A DNA stretch of 53,346 nucleotides from Lachnospiraceae bacterium JC7 (lineage in GTDB: Bacteria > Bacillota > Clostridia > Lachnospirales > Lachnospiraceae), in NCBI GenBank assembly GCA_000513555.1, contig ALYD01000018.1:1-53346 (forward strand). The letters are read 5' to 3'. Each line of letters opens with the position of its first letter. Position 1 is the first letter of the stretch. The notes under the pieces were generated by a model. The model was not told the DNA's origin. It saw nothing but the letters and a program-made list of their open reading frames with translations, and did not search any database. Shown here piece by piece: positions 17,988 through 27,411 of this stretch. Both the position numbers and the translations under genes were made by a program.

Positions 17988-20450
17988 TCAAACTATGTCC
18001 TTCAGAATATCCATTCTAAAGGGCTCTCCAACCGTTTCCTTATCAAGGTTTTTCAGTGTGAAGTTTGACTTCATAAAGGTAAGCGCCGGGTTGTAATACG
18101 GATCTCCGTATCTCAGGCACTCAGGCCAGCGCTTTGCGAATTTCACTATCTCGCTGTTGAAACGTGCCACCTTTTCAGGTGTATCTTCCATTCCACGGGA
18201 CTTTGATTCATAGTGATAGAACTTCGCATATGGATCATAGACCACAAGCTTTCCGAGCGATCTTATCTTCATACAGAAATCAACGTCATTGAAAGCCACC
18301 GCAAGATCCTCTGTATAGCCACCCACTTCATCGAACAGCTTTCTCTTCGTAAGGAGACAGGCTGCTGTCACACAGGAATAATCCTGAACGCACTTCGCTC
18401 TGTGCATGTAGGAAAGCTCCGCGTCATGGGTACGGACAAACGCAGCACCGGCGATTCCACCCATTCCCATGATAACTCCCGCATGCTGGATATCTTCATC
18501 AGGATAGAGAAGTCTCGCTCCACAGATACCCACATCTTCACGCTGGACATAGCCTATCATCTCATCGATGGAATCCGGCTCGATAAGCTCGATGTCGTTG
18601 TTCAGGAAAAGGATGTACTCTCCTCTTGAGAACTTCACGCCGAAGTTGTTGATAGCGGAATAGTTGAAAGGTCCCTGCCACTTTACAACGCGGACTGTCG
18701 GTCTGGTCAGATGGATATCAGATATAACAACGCCAGTAGGCAGCTCTGTCTGTCCTGCCTTCTTTATTTCTTCAGCTGTTTCCTCGATGTAACCGTCAAC
18801 AGGATACTGTTTCTGAATGTCAGCATAATACTTCCATGTCTCTTCCTGATCGGAATTGTTCTCAACTACGATAAACTCCAGGTTCTTATAATTGCTTCCT
18901 GCAAGAGACTGTATCGCCTTATCGAGATCCGCCGTATGATCCTTGTTTGGGATAATGACAGATATAAGAGGCTGTGTGTTCTCGTATACCGTGTGGTAAA
19001 AACCGTAGGTTATACCCTTTTCCACCTTCTTGACAGGAAGTCCCAGTCTCTTACAGTGGTCATATACCGCTCTTGCTCCCGCATCAAAGGCATAGAGCTT
19101 TGCCTCGGGATGCTGTGCAGTGGACGACTGATGGGATCTCCAGTGGTAGAGAGATTTCTGGATATGGCAGATGTTGGAGCTGGTGAAACGTCCTTCCTTG
19201 AGAAGCTTTCTGTCCGAATCACTGAGCTTCGATAAATCTCCGCCCGTTCTTTCTCTTTCCATCTCCTGAGCCTTTTCTGTAGCCCTGAGTATCAGATCAT
19301 GGTCCTGAGCACCGTCATAAGCCTTTCGCTCGTAAACCTTGTTTCCATCCTCGTCGGTTTCCGAAATGGCGTCAAGAAGTTCTCTCTTAAGCACCATGAG
19401 ATGGCACACATAGTTCACTGAACGAAGAAGGTCCGGATTGAAATCGCTCTTGAAATGAGGTTCAAAATAGTAGGTATCCTCAAAATCGATCTTGTCCTCA
19501 TCGGAATAGATCATCACCGCATCCGGATGCTCATTTATAGTCTTTGCGCATTCAAAAAGCGCATTTGGTTCAAGCTCATCATCATGATCTGCAAATACGA
19601 TGAACTCTCCCTCTGCCATATTAATGGCGGCATTGGTATTGTCCGAGATACCGAGATTCTGCTCCAGAACCTTAAATCTGAATCTGGGATCTCTGTCCTG
19701 ATACTCCTGAAGTACTTCCTTCGGGAGTTTTCCTGCCGCTTCCGCCTTTGTGTACTTTTCGTAGGGTGTCGCATCCGCAACACATACTTCAAAGTTTCCA
19801 TAGGTCTGATCCGCTATGGAGGTAAGCATCTTTCTCAGGAACTTCTCCGGTGTGGCATACACAGGGATAACGATGGAGAATTTCGGCTGAACCGGAAGAG
19901 CAGTATTCCTCTGTTTCTCAAGCTCCTCCTCAGTGATCTTCACTTTTTTATACCATTCGTTGTAATCGTAATCTTCCTGAATGCCCTTTAAACGATGCAC
20001 GGATTTCTTCCAGAGGGCTCTGAAGCCGTGATCCTTAAAATAATCCCAAGCCACTTCCACCGTCTCCCAATGGAACAGTGCCATGAGCTTCTCTCTTTTT
20101 TTATGAGCCACTGAGTTAAAGGACTCAAGTATCTGGTCGTTGAACTTGACCTTTTTGGTCTTTCCGTCTGCTTCGATAACGAGATATCTTGTCTCTCCCC
20201 TTTGATATGGGGTGTTAATGTCATAGCCCAGTTCTCTTTTGATGGGACCATGTTCTTTTTCATAATCCTTGAAAAAGGCTTCCACAACCTCGTCTCGTCT
20301 GACCGACTCAACCACGGTTCCTTCTACCGGTTTCCCGTTCCCGTCAAGAACAGAATACTTCACCGGAGTTTCCGGATCCTTTCCAAATGCCCATCCAAGA
20401 AATGTTATTTTTCCCTCTCTGGACACTGCAACATCTACTTTATAACGCAT
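17988..20450 (-). CDS. Large glycosyltransferase with two GT2 domains
   Basis: 820 residues. Residues 1-130 are a beta-rich N-terminal domain of a type common in rhamnan/O-antigen transferases. The first GT-A domain (about 190-450) begins KFSIVIPVYATPEKFLRKML and has the FADHDDELEP metal motif near 288-292 and YSDEDKID. The second (about 495-745) begins PLISVIIPNKDHTADLDKAI, has NNSDQEE, the LFLNNDIELIE motif and NDVDFCMKI. Two-domain enzymes like this can add two sugars in turn or polymerise. Extra polar segments stand at about 362-378 and 394-422, just before the donor-side helix of the first domain. The start lies 2 bases after the stop of the GT2 gene upstream, so translation is coupled. 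Cytoplasmic. Confidence 0.88.
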   Translation of the reverse strand: MRYKVDVAVSREGKITFLGWAFGKDPETPVKYSVLDGNGKPVEGTVVESVRRDEVVEAFFKDYEKEHGPIKRELGYDINTPYQRGETRYLVIEADGKTKKVKFNDQILESFNSVAHKKREKLMALFHWETVEVAWDYFKDHGFRALWKKSVHRLKGIQEDYDYNEWYKKVKITEEELEKQRNTALPVQPKFSIVIPVYATPEKFLRKMLTSIADQTYGNFEVCVADATPYEKYTKAEAAGKLPKEVLQEYQDRDPRFRFKVLEQNLGISDNTNAAINMAEGEFIVFADHDDELEPNALFECAKTINEHPDAVMIYSDEDKIDFEDTYYFEPHFKSDFNPDLLRSVNYVCHLMVLKRELLDAISETDEDGNKVYERKAYDGAQDHDLILRATEKAQEMERERTGGDLSKLSDSDRKLLKEGRFTSSNICHIQKSLYHWRSHQSSTAQHPEAKLYAFDAGARAVYDHCKRLGLPVKKVEKGITYGFYHTVYENTQPLISVIIPNKDHTADLDKAIQSLAGSNYKNLEFIVVENNSDQEETWKYYADIQKQYPVDGYIEETAEEIKKAGQTELPTGVVISDIHLTRPTVRVVKWQGPFNYSAINNFGVKFSRGEYILFLNNDIELIEPDSIDEMIGYVQREDVGICGARLLYPDEDIQHAGVIMGMGGIAGAAFVRTHDAELSYMHRAKCVQDYSCVTAACLLTKRKLFDEVGGYTEDLAVAFNDVDFCMKIRSLGKLVVYDPYAKFYHYESKSRGMEDTPEKVARFNSEIVKFAKRWPECLRYGDPYYNPALTFMKSNFTLKNLDKETVGEPFRMDILKDIV

Positions 20451-20452
20451 AA

Positions 20453-21430
20453 CTAATTTTTCTCCATGTCCTTTACTCCGCGGTATTTAGGCGCATCCCC
20501 GAAATTGAGCCGCTCTTCTTCCACCACCAGAGGACGTTTCATGACTCTCTGGTTGATGGAAAGGATGTATTCGCCCAAAAGTCCGATGAAGAAGATCTGA
20601 ATCGAGCCCAAAAACAGCATGCCTATAAGCATTGGCGCCATACCTGCAGGGAATCTGTCCCACCAGATGAGCTTCATGATGAGATAAATAACTGCGATGG
20701 CCATGCTTATGGCACTGCACACTCCTCCGAAAAACACCGCAACTCTTAAGCCCACTTTGGTGTAGCTGGTGAAGCTGAGCATGGCGGCATCATACAGGGA
20801 GTACCAGTTGTTGTGAGTGATGCCTGCGCGGCGTCTCGGCTGGGTATACGGAATCTCCTTACGGCGGAAGCCAAGTTCAGCTACGATTCCGCGGAGGAAC
20901 GGTGTCGGATCATTGAGATTTCTCATGACATTGATAAATGCCTTGTCATAGAGTCCGAAACCTGTGAATTGGGCAATCTGGTCAACGGATGACATTCTCT
21001 TTATAACTTTGTAGTAAATGCCTCTGATCCAGTACATGAGCGGGTTTTCCTGAGAGCGTGTCTTTACACCTATGGCTATCTTGTAGCCCTCCTCCCAGGC
21101 CTTTACAAACTCCGGTATCATCTCAACCGGATCCTGAAAATCCGCCGCCATGAGTATGGTGGCATCGCCTGTTGACTGGAGCATACCATAATAAGGGCTG
21201 TTGAACTGTCCGAAATTCTTTGCATTGAAAATAGCCTTTACGCCCTTATCTTCACTGCAAAGTCCTCTCACCAGTTCTCTGGTCCTGTCTTTGGAATCAT
21301 TGTCTATGTATATGATTTCATATTTGTACTGAGGCAGTCTTTCCTCGAACATGGACTTTATCGCTTTGTAAAGCGGAACCACATTCTCTTCCTCGTTGTA
21401 GCATGGAACTACGATGCTGATTGTTTTCAA
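20453..21430 (-). CDS. Polyprenyl-phosphate sugar transferase (GtrB/ArnC-like GT2)
   Basis: 325 residues: GT-A domain over 1-225 (TISIVVPCYNEEENVVPLYKAI; IIYIDNDSKDRT; the LMAADFQDP metal motif near 97), then two membrane helices near 233-258 and 268-292. This is the layout of GtrB and ArnC, which move glucose or another sugar to undecaprenyl phosphate at the inner face. The start codon is TTG at 21430, supported by GAGAGG 8 bases upstream and by the MKTISIVVP sequence right after. Last residues are basic (cytoplasmic tail). Likely supplies a lipid-linked side-chain sugar. Confidence 0.88.
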   Translation of the reverse strand: MKTISIVVPCYNEEENVVPLYKAIKSMFEERLPQYKYEIIYIDNDSKDRTRELVRGLCSEDKGVKAIFNAKNFGQFNSPYYGMLQSTGDATILMAADFQDPVEMIPEFVKAWEEGYKIAIGVKTRSQENPLMYWIRGIYYKVIKRMSSVDQIAQFTGFGLYDKAFINVMRNLNDPTPFLRGIVAELGFRRKEIPYTQPRRRAGITHNNWYSLYDAAMLSFTSYTKVGLRVAVFFGGVCSAISMAIAVIYLIMKLIWWDRFPAGMAPMLIGMLFLGSIQIFFIGLLGEYILSINQRVMKRPLVVEEERLNFGDAPKYRGVKDMEKN

Positions 21431-21565
21431 TATGTTTTCCTCTCAAGATGCGTTATATGATTTCTGCATCCTTTATACACTATCTTATCCGTCAGTAAAG
21501 CTTCGCCGATATGACACAGCTCCCATCCGGACACACAGAGTCGATTGTACACTCAGGCACTGAGT

Positions 21566-22807
21566 TTAGCAAGTTATACTCTTCAGCTCAACCGCTATCT
21601 TTATGGCCTTTCTGTCTTTCATGTCATAGATGGCCTGCTCGATCTTATTGATTCCCGAATATCTCTCAGTGATAAACTCTGACGGATGAAGGTCGTTTTC
21701 CTTTATGAGCTTCATGACTTTCTCAAGATTCTCCCGGCCGCCTCTGCTGAGAGCAAATTTCAGCGTCTTTCCCGCCATACCGCGACCCATAGAGAATTTA
21801 GGTATCTGAATAGAGTCAATTACAGTATTTGTCTTCTTAGAGGCCTTTGAGCCATCCGGCTCAGACAAAGCACCGTCTGAAGCCTCCGCAGCATTAGTTA
21901 GATTTCTGTATTCTTCGTCCTGTACCTCTTTGTCTGCGCCAAAATACATGACATTTGCCACAACCCCCGTGCCGTATTTCACCATGTCGACGGCCTGTGG
22001 GAATGTGTAGTCATTGCCGCCACATATAAGGACTTTATCAGCGCCCTTCGTGCCGGTTTCAGAAAGTACATAGTTCACTACGGATGAACCCGTGGAATTT
22101 GCAAGAGGATACATTCCTTCAGGAAGGTCACAGCTCAGAGTCTTGTAATTAAGAACTTCCACGCGGCAGTTCTCATCGCTCATGGATTCCGCTATACGGA
22201 CGTTTTCTTCTCTGGATCCCACCGCAAAGATCCTTGAAGCTCCTGAAAGCTTACTTCCCATAATGGCGGCAAGTCCGATGGCTCCGATACCCATGACCAC
22301 CACCGTATCTCCGGGTCTTACCCCTGCTTCCTGTACAGCAGTGAATCCGGTCTGAACCACATCAACGCACATTAGAGCATCTTCCAGGCTCATGCCGCAA
22401 GGAATGTGAGCAAGGTTTTTGTCTGCATAAGGAAGATAAAAGAGACTCTGAAAGGCTCCGTCTATGGACTTTCCTATCATGTGGGCACTGAAGTTATGTC
22501 CGGCATGGGCATAATTCACATCCACGTCAGGCTGACTCCAGTCAGGTGTTATGGCCGATACAGCAACTATCTCTCCCGGCTTGAAATCCTTAACATCTGC
22601 ACCTACAGTCCTGACTTTTGCGATCACTTCATGTCCCAGAGTAAGATCTTCCCTCTTGGGACTTCCCTGCCATATTGTATGAACATCAGAAGTACAGGGG
22701 GATACCAGCACAGGTTCCAGAAGAACTCCATGTTCTTCCAGAAGCTCCGGTTCCGCTTTATCTATATATGCGATTTTTCCTCTTCCCTTTAAAACAAGTG
22801 CTTTCAT
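21566..22807 (-). CDS. Zinc-dependent dehydrogenase, secondary alcohol dehydrogenase-like
   Basis: 413 residues of the medium-chain dehydrogenase family, closest in motifs to NADP-dependent secondary alcohol dehydrogenases of clostridia. Catalytic zinc ligands are visible as Cys38 (SPCTSDVHTIWQG), His59-Glu60 (LTLGHE) and Asp149 (CVDVVQTGF); ADVKDFKPGE and TPDW are family marks. There is no four-cysteine structural zinc loop. The nucleotide-binding turn is VMGIGAIGL near 171-179, followed by FAVGSR where an NADP phosphate contact is expected. It is about 60 residues longer than those relatives because of inserts near 223-247 and 293-332, the second rich in Ser, Asp, Lys and Asn. It sits 29 bases after a sugar C-methyltransferase gene, so a keto-sugar substrate is possible, but that is inference. 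Confidence 0.83.
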   Translation of the reverse strand: MKALVLKGRGKIAYIDKAEPELLEEHGVLLEPVLVSPCTSDVHTIWQGSPKREDLTLGHEVIAKVRTVGADVKDFKPGEIVAVSAITPDWSQPDVDVNYAHAGHNFSAHMIGKSIDGAFQSLFYLPYADKNLAHIPCGMSLEDALMCVDVVQTGFTAVQEAGVRPGDTVVVMGIGAIGLAAIMGSKLSGASRIFAVGSREENVRIAESMSDENCRVEVLNYKTLSCDLPEGMYPLANSTGSSVVNYVLSETGTKGADKVLICGGNDYTFPQAVDMVKYGTGVVANVMYFGADKEVQDEEYRNLTNAAEASDGALSEPDGSKASKKTNTVIDSIQIPKFSMGRGMAGKTLKFALSRGGRENLEKVMKLIKENDLHPSEFITERYSGINKIEQAIYDMKDRKAIKIAVELKSITC

Positions 22808-22836
22808 TATTGCTTCCCTATCATTAAATGATGTGT

Positions 22837-24105
22837 TTAATATTCTTCAATCTTGTCGGTCTTCAGAACCAGTATCTTTACGTCTTTACCGTATTTCTCT
22901 CCGATGATGGATGCGATCTCATCTGTATATCCCGGAGCCACAATAAGTATCTCATCAACAGGATCTTCTGCGAAATGATCCGGAGAAACAATAGGAATAT
23001 GTGAGGCCGGCGAGAATCTGCCCTGCTTGAACTTTGCAGAATCAATTATATATCTGACTTTTCCTCCCAGTCCCGTGGTGGCGGCAAGGGTAAAGCCCTG
23101 ATGACTGGCACCCCAGATAGCCATGGTCTTTCCGGTCTCCGTGAGATGCCCGATATGAGCATTGACCTCCTCACTGAGTCTTTCGTAGCTGTCCTTAAGT
23201 GCAGATACATCGATGAGGGCCCCGTTATAGCGAAGGCTGGTAAGTTCATCAGGTTCCGCTTTTTTTACGATTATCTCAATGGTATCTCTGTTCACAGTAC
23301 GCATCTCAAGGACTTCAAAGCCGTTATCCTGAAAAAGCTTCTGCAGGGTGAACTCGGTGTAGTTCGCTATATGGTCACGAAGGAGTTCATAATAACCGTT
23401 ATATTTAAGTATGTACTCGAAGCTCGGGACCGTAACAAGTCCAAGGGCCTTTGGCTTCAGGTTATTCCATATGTTCTGAAGCATATCTTTCGGATACGGC
23501 TGATGTTCAAGGAAATTAAACTGGACAAAGGCGTCGAAAGGACCGTTCGGATATCTGTAGTCTCCTTCAGCAAAGCCTTCAACCACCTGATAGGTGATTT
23601 TATCAGGTGTCTGAATCTTTTTTGCTTCATCCACCAGTTCACGTTTGTGCTCGATACCCGTAAGTCTCAATGCTGCCGCCTTAGGCTGTCCCGAAAGAGC
23701 ATCCTTCTCCTGATCCTTCTTTAGAGCCTCTGCTCCTTCTTCTGATTCGGAAAGATCCTGCCACATCCTCAGAAATTCACCTCTTCCGCAGCCTACTTCA
23801 ACTATATTTCTGCCCTTGATGCCATACTCCTGCATATACGAAAGAAGTCTTGCATACTCCTCGTGACGAAGCCTGGTCATGGTTCTGGTTCCGCCTCCGG
23901 CACGTATTACATCCCTGTAGTAATCAACAGGCTCACAATCGAACTGCACGAGGCCGCACTCAGGACACTGGCAGAGGTCAAGAGTTATAGGATGATCATC
24001 CTTCACTTCTGCAGCATCAGGTATATTCTGCGCACTGGAGGGCATATTCTCCAGTGTCATAAGCTTCTTTATTTCATGCCCGCAGGCGATACATTTCATA
24101 TTCAT
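22837..24105 (-). CDS. NDP-sugar C-methyltransferase-like SAM enzyme
   Basis: About 422 residues in three parts typical of TylC3/NovU-type sugar C-methyltransferases: an N-terminal zinc-binding domain (CIACG at residues 5-9 and CQCPECGLVQ near 45-54), a central SAM fold (NIVEVGCGRGEFLRMW; LTGIEHKREL; FDAFVQFNFLEHQPYPKDML) and the C-terminal Methyltransf_14 domain (MAIWGASHQGFTLAA; YIIDSAKFKQGRFSPASHIPI). These enzymes put a methyl branch on 4-keto sugar nucleotides. About 30 extra residues (SESEEGAEALKKDQEKDALS...) interrupt the SAM fold between the glycine loop and the acidic strand. I chose the ATG at 24105 because GGAG stands 6 bases before it; the ATG 12 bases upstream would overlap that site. 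Sugar substrate not known. Confidence 0.85.
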   Translation of the reverse strand: MNMKCIACGHEIKKLMTLENMPSSAQNIPDAAEVKDDHPITLDLCQCPECGLVQFDCEPVDYYRDVIRAGGGTRTMTRLRHEEYARLLSYMQEYGIKGRNIVEVGCGRGEFLRMWQDLSESEEGAEALKKDQEKDALSGQPKAAALRLTGIEHKRELVDEAKKIQTPDKITYQVVEGFAEGDYRYPNGPFDAFVQFNFLEHQPYPKDMLQNIWNNLKPKALGLVTVPSFEYILKYNGYYELLRDHIANYTEFTLQKLFQDNGFEVLEMRTVNRDTIEIIVKKAEPDELTSLRYNGALIDVSALKDSYERLSEEVNAHIGHLTETGKTMAIWGASHQGFTLAATTGLGGKVRYIIDSAKFKQGRFSPASHIPIVSPDHFAEDPVDEILIVAPGYTDEIASIIGEKYGKDVKILVLKTDKIEEY

Positions 24106-24198
24106 AAAAAACTCCATAACGAATTAAATCATAAAATTATACTTTCATAATTCTTCATAATTCAACAGTTTTTTATAATTCTTTTACATCTTCGCACG

Positions 24199-24232
24199 AA
24201 AATAAGCCGTCCATAATTATCTCATAGACGGC
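24199..24232 (-). terminator. Terminator after the shorter secreted paralogue
   Basis: A 9-bp stem (24206-24214 with 24224-24232, one G:U pair in the minus-strand RNA) and T-rich tail, about 60 bases after the stop at 24291. It separates the secreted protein from the methyltransferase gene. Confidence 0.7.
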
Positions 24233-24290
24233 AAAAAGCAGCCATTTCTTTGGATATTTCGAAAAGCTTTCGATTTTACTTCTGGGGATC

Positions 24291-25337
24291 TTATGCGTAC
24301 GAAAGCATGACGCCTTCTTCATTAAATACAAAGGTGCTGCCGTTCATGGACACAGTTCCTGTATAGAAATAACCTTGCGCATTAATAAAATGAGCGTGCA
24401 CCTGTCCGTCCATTCCTATCTGTACAAGCACAGTATCCTCGCCAAAGGCGACAGGCTGACCTGTTTCGGGATCAAGGAAGCATCCTATAGTTGCTCCGTT
24501 TATATCAGTGACGATGCACATAGTGGCATATGTGACCATATAGGTTCTTCCATCGGGAGTTTTTATGGTCGTACCATCCTCAGAAACCACACCTCCTCCT
24601 GCGAAGGTAAGTCCTGCCATATCACCGCTCACGGAATAAAGACGCACTATGGATCCGTCACGCATCGGGGTTATCTTATCCTGTACGTTTATAGTTTTAC
24701 CGCCTAATGTAATGCTACCTGTAGTAAGCCTTGCACCGTTTCCGAGATAATGGGTAGTAAGCGTTACCATTGCGCCGCTTGAGGACTGGAAGGTTCCGCC
24801 GTTTGCAGCTGCGGTAAGGCCTGATCTGCCCCCGCCTCCGCCTGAAGATCCGCCGCCACCTCCGCCGGAGGAGCCATCACTCGAAAGCTTAACCTTTATT
24901 TTCATCTGGGTAGTATATTTATAAAGAACGCTGGTGGTACTTTTTTTACTGATCTCACTTCTGGTACTTTCACCGTTTTCAAGATAGCTTATAGTACTGA
25001 TGGTGCTTATTTTTTCTTCTTCACCTTGAAGAACAGCTCTTGCTGTAACTGTGACCGGTCCGCCATTTCCAACTACAGTTACATTACCGTTTTCATCAAC
25101 CTTTATCACATCAGTGTCTATTACATCATATGAAACCATAGAAGATACATCATTTATCAGATAATCCCCAAGCTCAAAGCCCTTTTTTGAAGTTACAGTC
25201 AATGTATTTTCCGAAAAAGAAAACTCCCCTTCCTTCTTGCCTGATCCGGATGTATCAGCATAAGAAATAAGCGGAACATGAGCCAAAATTATTATCCCTG
25301 TCAAAAACAAACAAGCTAATTTTTTTGCAATCTTCAT
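24291..25337 (-). CDS. Secreted Ig-like protein with a degenerate wall-repeat end (shorter paralogue)
   Basis: About 348 residues. Signal peptide MKIAKKLACLFLTGIIILAHVPLISYA; then a Big_2-like bacterial Ig fold (about 35-130) with the line VIKVDENGNVTVVGNGGPVTVTA, typical of such domains; a Gly/Ser linker near 158-175; and a C-terminal domain of about 175 residues ending FYTGTVSMNGSTFVFNEEGVM. The last motif resembles one unit of a cell-wall-binding repeat. The protein at 25667-27028 has the same layout and a closely similar C-terminal domain, so the two arose by duplication. ATG at 25337 chosen for the GAGGGG site 8-9 bases upstream; a GTG three codons earlier lies too close to it. No enzyme residues seen; probably surface binding. 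Confidence 0.72.
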   Translation of the reverse strand: MKIAKKLACLFLTGIIILAHVPLISYADTSGSGKKEGEFSFSENTLTVTSKKGFELGDYLINDVSSMVSYDVIDTDVIKVDENGNVTVVGNGGPVTVTARAVLQGEEEKISTISTISYLENGESTRSEISKKSTTSVLYKYTTQMKIKVKLSSDGSSGGGGGGSSGGGGGRSGLTAAANGGTFQSSSGAMVTLTTHYLGNGARLTTGSITLGGKTINVQDKITPMRDGSIVRLYSVSGDMAGLTFAGGGVVSEDGTTIKTPDGRTYMVTYATMCIVTDINGATIGCFLDPETGQPVAFGEDTVLVQIGMDGQVHAHFINAQGYFYTGTVSMNGSTFVFNEEGVMLSYA

Positions 25338-25515
25338 ATAATTCACCCCTCAGGAAAAACTTTTCTTTTAGATATTTCGTCATTTATCTGCACTTTATAA
25401 TCTTTTTATTAAGATAATCCGGCACTCTGAACCTTAATCTCCGTAAATGATCCATATAATGAGCCTATCCCGAAAAAATAAATAACTTTGGAAAAATCCA
25501 CTAAGCTTTGGAGAT

Positions 25516-25560
25516 CCAAAAAATAAGCTGCCCATTGATTTCTCAATGAACAGCTTATAT
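25516..25560 (-). terminator. Terminator after the longer secreted paralogue
   Basis: Two stacked stems (ATAAGCTG at 25523-25530 with 25551-25558, and CATTGA with TCAATG inside), joined by G:U pairs in minus-strand RNA, then a T6 tail. It lies about 110 bases after the stop at 25667. The rest of the 320-base gap 25347-25666 shows no gene and no clear promoter. Confidence 0.85.
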
Positions 25561-25666
25561 ACATTTCCGTTTTAAGGGTTAAATCTCAGCTTCCACCGGT
25601 TACCCGAATCCGCCTTTATTCAGGTTTCTTCGAATGTTGATTTTCGATCCACCTGAATCACTTCAG

Positions 25667-27028
25667 TTACATCGCAAGTGCTGAGTAGGATACCATCACA
25701 CCTTCATCGTTGAATGTGATCATCATACCGTTCATGACAACCATTCCTGTATAGAAGGTACCGTCTGCCTTTACCCAGTGTCCATGCATCTGTCCGTCTG
25801 CGCCCAACTGCATGACTACAGTATCAGCTCCGAACGAAATCGGGTTACCTGCTGCATCAACAAAGCATCCTACTGTTGTTCCGTCTGCGTAGGTGATGAC
25901 GCTCATCGGTGCGCTCGTTACTGCATAGGTCAGACCTTCAGGTGTTGTAAGTGTAGCTCCGTCTGCGGAAACTGTACCTACTCCTGCGAATGTAAGACCT
26001 GAAACATCACCGCTGACAGCATATGTTCTCTGTGTTGCACCGTTTTCTAATTGCTTAACCTGGTCAACAACTGTCATGGTCTTTCCGCCAAGAGAAACTG
26101 TTGTGGTTGTAACCTGTGTACCATCGGCTGCTGTTGTCGTGTTGGATGAAACTAATGCTCCGCTTGGAGACTGACCAGAGCCGCTGCCGGCTCCTGAGCC
26201 TGAACTGGTGCCCGAACCTGAGCCGCCGCCTGATGAAGAATCATCGGATGAACTACTACTATCATCTGATGAACCACCAGAGCTCTCCTTTTCAGTTACA
26301 GTAATTAATGATGTAGTATAATATATTATCGATTCAGTTGCTTTCTCTGTTTCCTTAACAGCCGGTGCAGATACTGTAAATTTCGCATCGCCCTTTTTGA
26401 TAGCCTTGATCAAGCCACTTTCATCTACTGTCACAACGCCGTTACTACCGACATCATAGTGTAATTCCATTTCATCAATAATATTATCATCATAATACAG
26501 ATAATCTTCTGTTATGAGCTCATCACCAACGTTTAGTTCGATTGGGGTTTTCTTAATTTTCAAAACACTATCATCTTGTTTTGATTTTTTTGTCCCGGTA
26601 TCCGTTGAGCCGCCTGTGCCAGAGCCACCTGTTCCGGTGCCGCCTGTACCAGTTGACCCTTTAGTAACCTTAACAGTTAACTTACCTGTGCCTTTGTAGG
26701 GTGTTTCGGATAACGTTCCCTTTGCATAAGCTGTAATTGTCGCTTGTCCTTCACCATTTGGAGTAATTAACCAACCATCACCAACAGATGCAACGCTCGT
26801 ATTACTCGATTCAAATTTATAAAATTCGAACTCACCGGTTTCATCTCCAGTCCATCCAACTGTAAATAACTCTTCTCCGTATATTGCTTCATCCAGCTCA
26901 TACGGTGATGATTCACTTGGTTCTACTATCAATGGACTTGATGACTCTGCCAGCGCCGTAACCGGGACCTGAGCCAGAGCTATAACTCCTGCCAATGCTA
27001 AGCAAGCTAACTTTTTCGCTAATCTCAT
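25667..27028 (-). CDS. Secreted Ig-like protein with a degenerate wall-repeat end (longer paralogue)
   Basis: About 453 residues. Signal peptide MRLAKKLACLALAGVIALAQVPVTALA; two bacterial Ig-like (Big_2-type) folds (about 35-125 and 160-240, the second with GVVTVDESGLIKAIKKGDAKFTV) separated by a Gly/Thr linker; a Ser/Gly linker near 255-290; then the same C-terminal domain as its neighbour, ending FYTGMVVMNGMMITFNDEGVM. The ATG at 27028 is preceded by GAGGG 8 bases away; a GTG at 27043 lies inside that site and is less likely. It is preceded by a 400-base gap with a promoter near 27295-27323 and a long leader. Probably exported, wall-associated, with a binding role; the function is not known. 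Confidence 0.75.
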   Translation of the reverse strand: MRLAKKLACLALAGVIALAQVPVTALAESSSPLIVEPSESSPYELDEAIYGEELFTVGWTGDETGEFEFYKFESSNTSVASVGDGWLITPNGEGQATITAYAKGTLSETPYKGTGKLTVKVTKGSTGTGGTGTGGSGTGGSTDTGTKKSKQDDSVLKIKKTPIELNVGDELITEDYLYYDDNIIDEMELHYDVGSNGVVTVDESGLIKAIKKGDAKFTVSAPAVKETEKATESIIYYTTSLITVTEKESSGGSSDDSSSSSDDSSSGGGSGSGTSSGSGAGSGSGQSPSGALVSSNTTTAADGTQVTTTTVSLGGKTMTVVDQVKQLENGATQRTYAVSGDVSGLTFAGVGTVSADGATLTTPEGLTYAVTSAPMSVITYADGTTVGCFVDAAGNPISFGADTVVMQLGADGQMHGHWVKADGTFYTGMVVMNGMMITFNDEGVMVSYSALAM

Positions 27029-27294
27029 CTTTTTTACCCTCACTTAAAAAATAAATGCACGCGGGTCGGAGCAAAGATGAAAACTGCTTCCTGAACTGGT
27101 TATTTTTTGTTTTAACCCCTTTGTAAAACGGACTATCATTCATCTGAAGTTTTCCCCCTTGCCCAATCCGATACCTTGTCAGATGAATCGGCCAGATTTT
27201 TTCATACTGGCATATAGTCAATCTTTTAAGCCAAAATCCCAAGCATAAATCTTAATCCGATTCCCCTGCCCGTTACTAAAAAGAATTTAACTCA

Positions 27295-27323
27295 ATTATG
27301 CCCGTCGCTATATGCACAATCAA
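27295..27323 (-). promoter_or_regulatory. Promoter of the longer secreted paralogue
   Basis: TTGATT (27318-27323) and CATAAT (27295-27300) on the minus strand, 17 bases apart. It would give a leader of about 260 bases before the ATG at 27028, long enough for regulation, but I recognise no riboswitch family in it. The remaining 27324-27411 holds nothing I can name. Confidence 0.5.
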
Positions 27324-27411
27324 GTTCCTTACTATTTTTCGTCAGATATTACATTTTTATAACGGCAGCTTTGGACTTATTTTTTAACAGGAACCATAAG
27401 TTTTTCACAAA

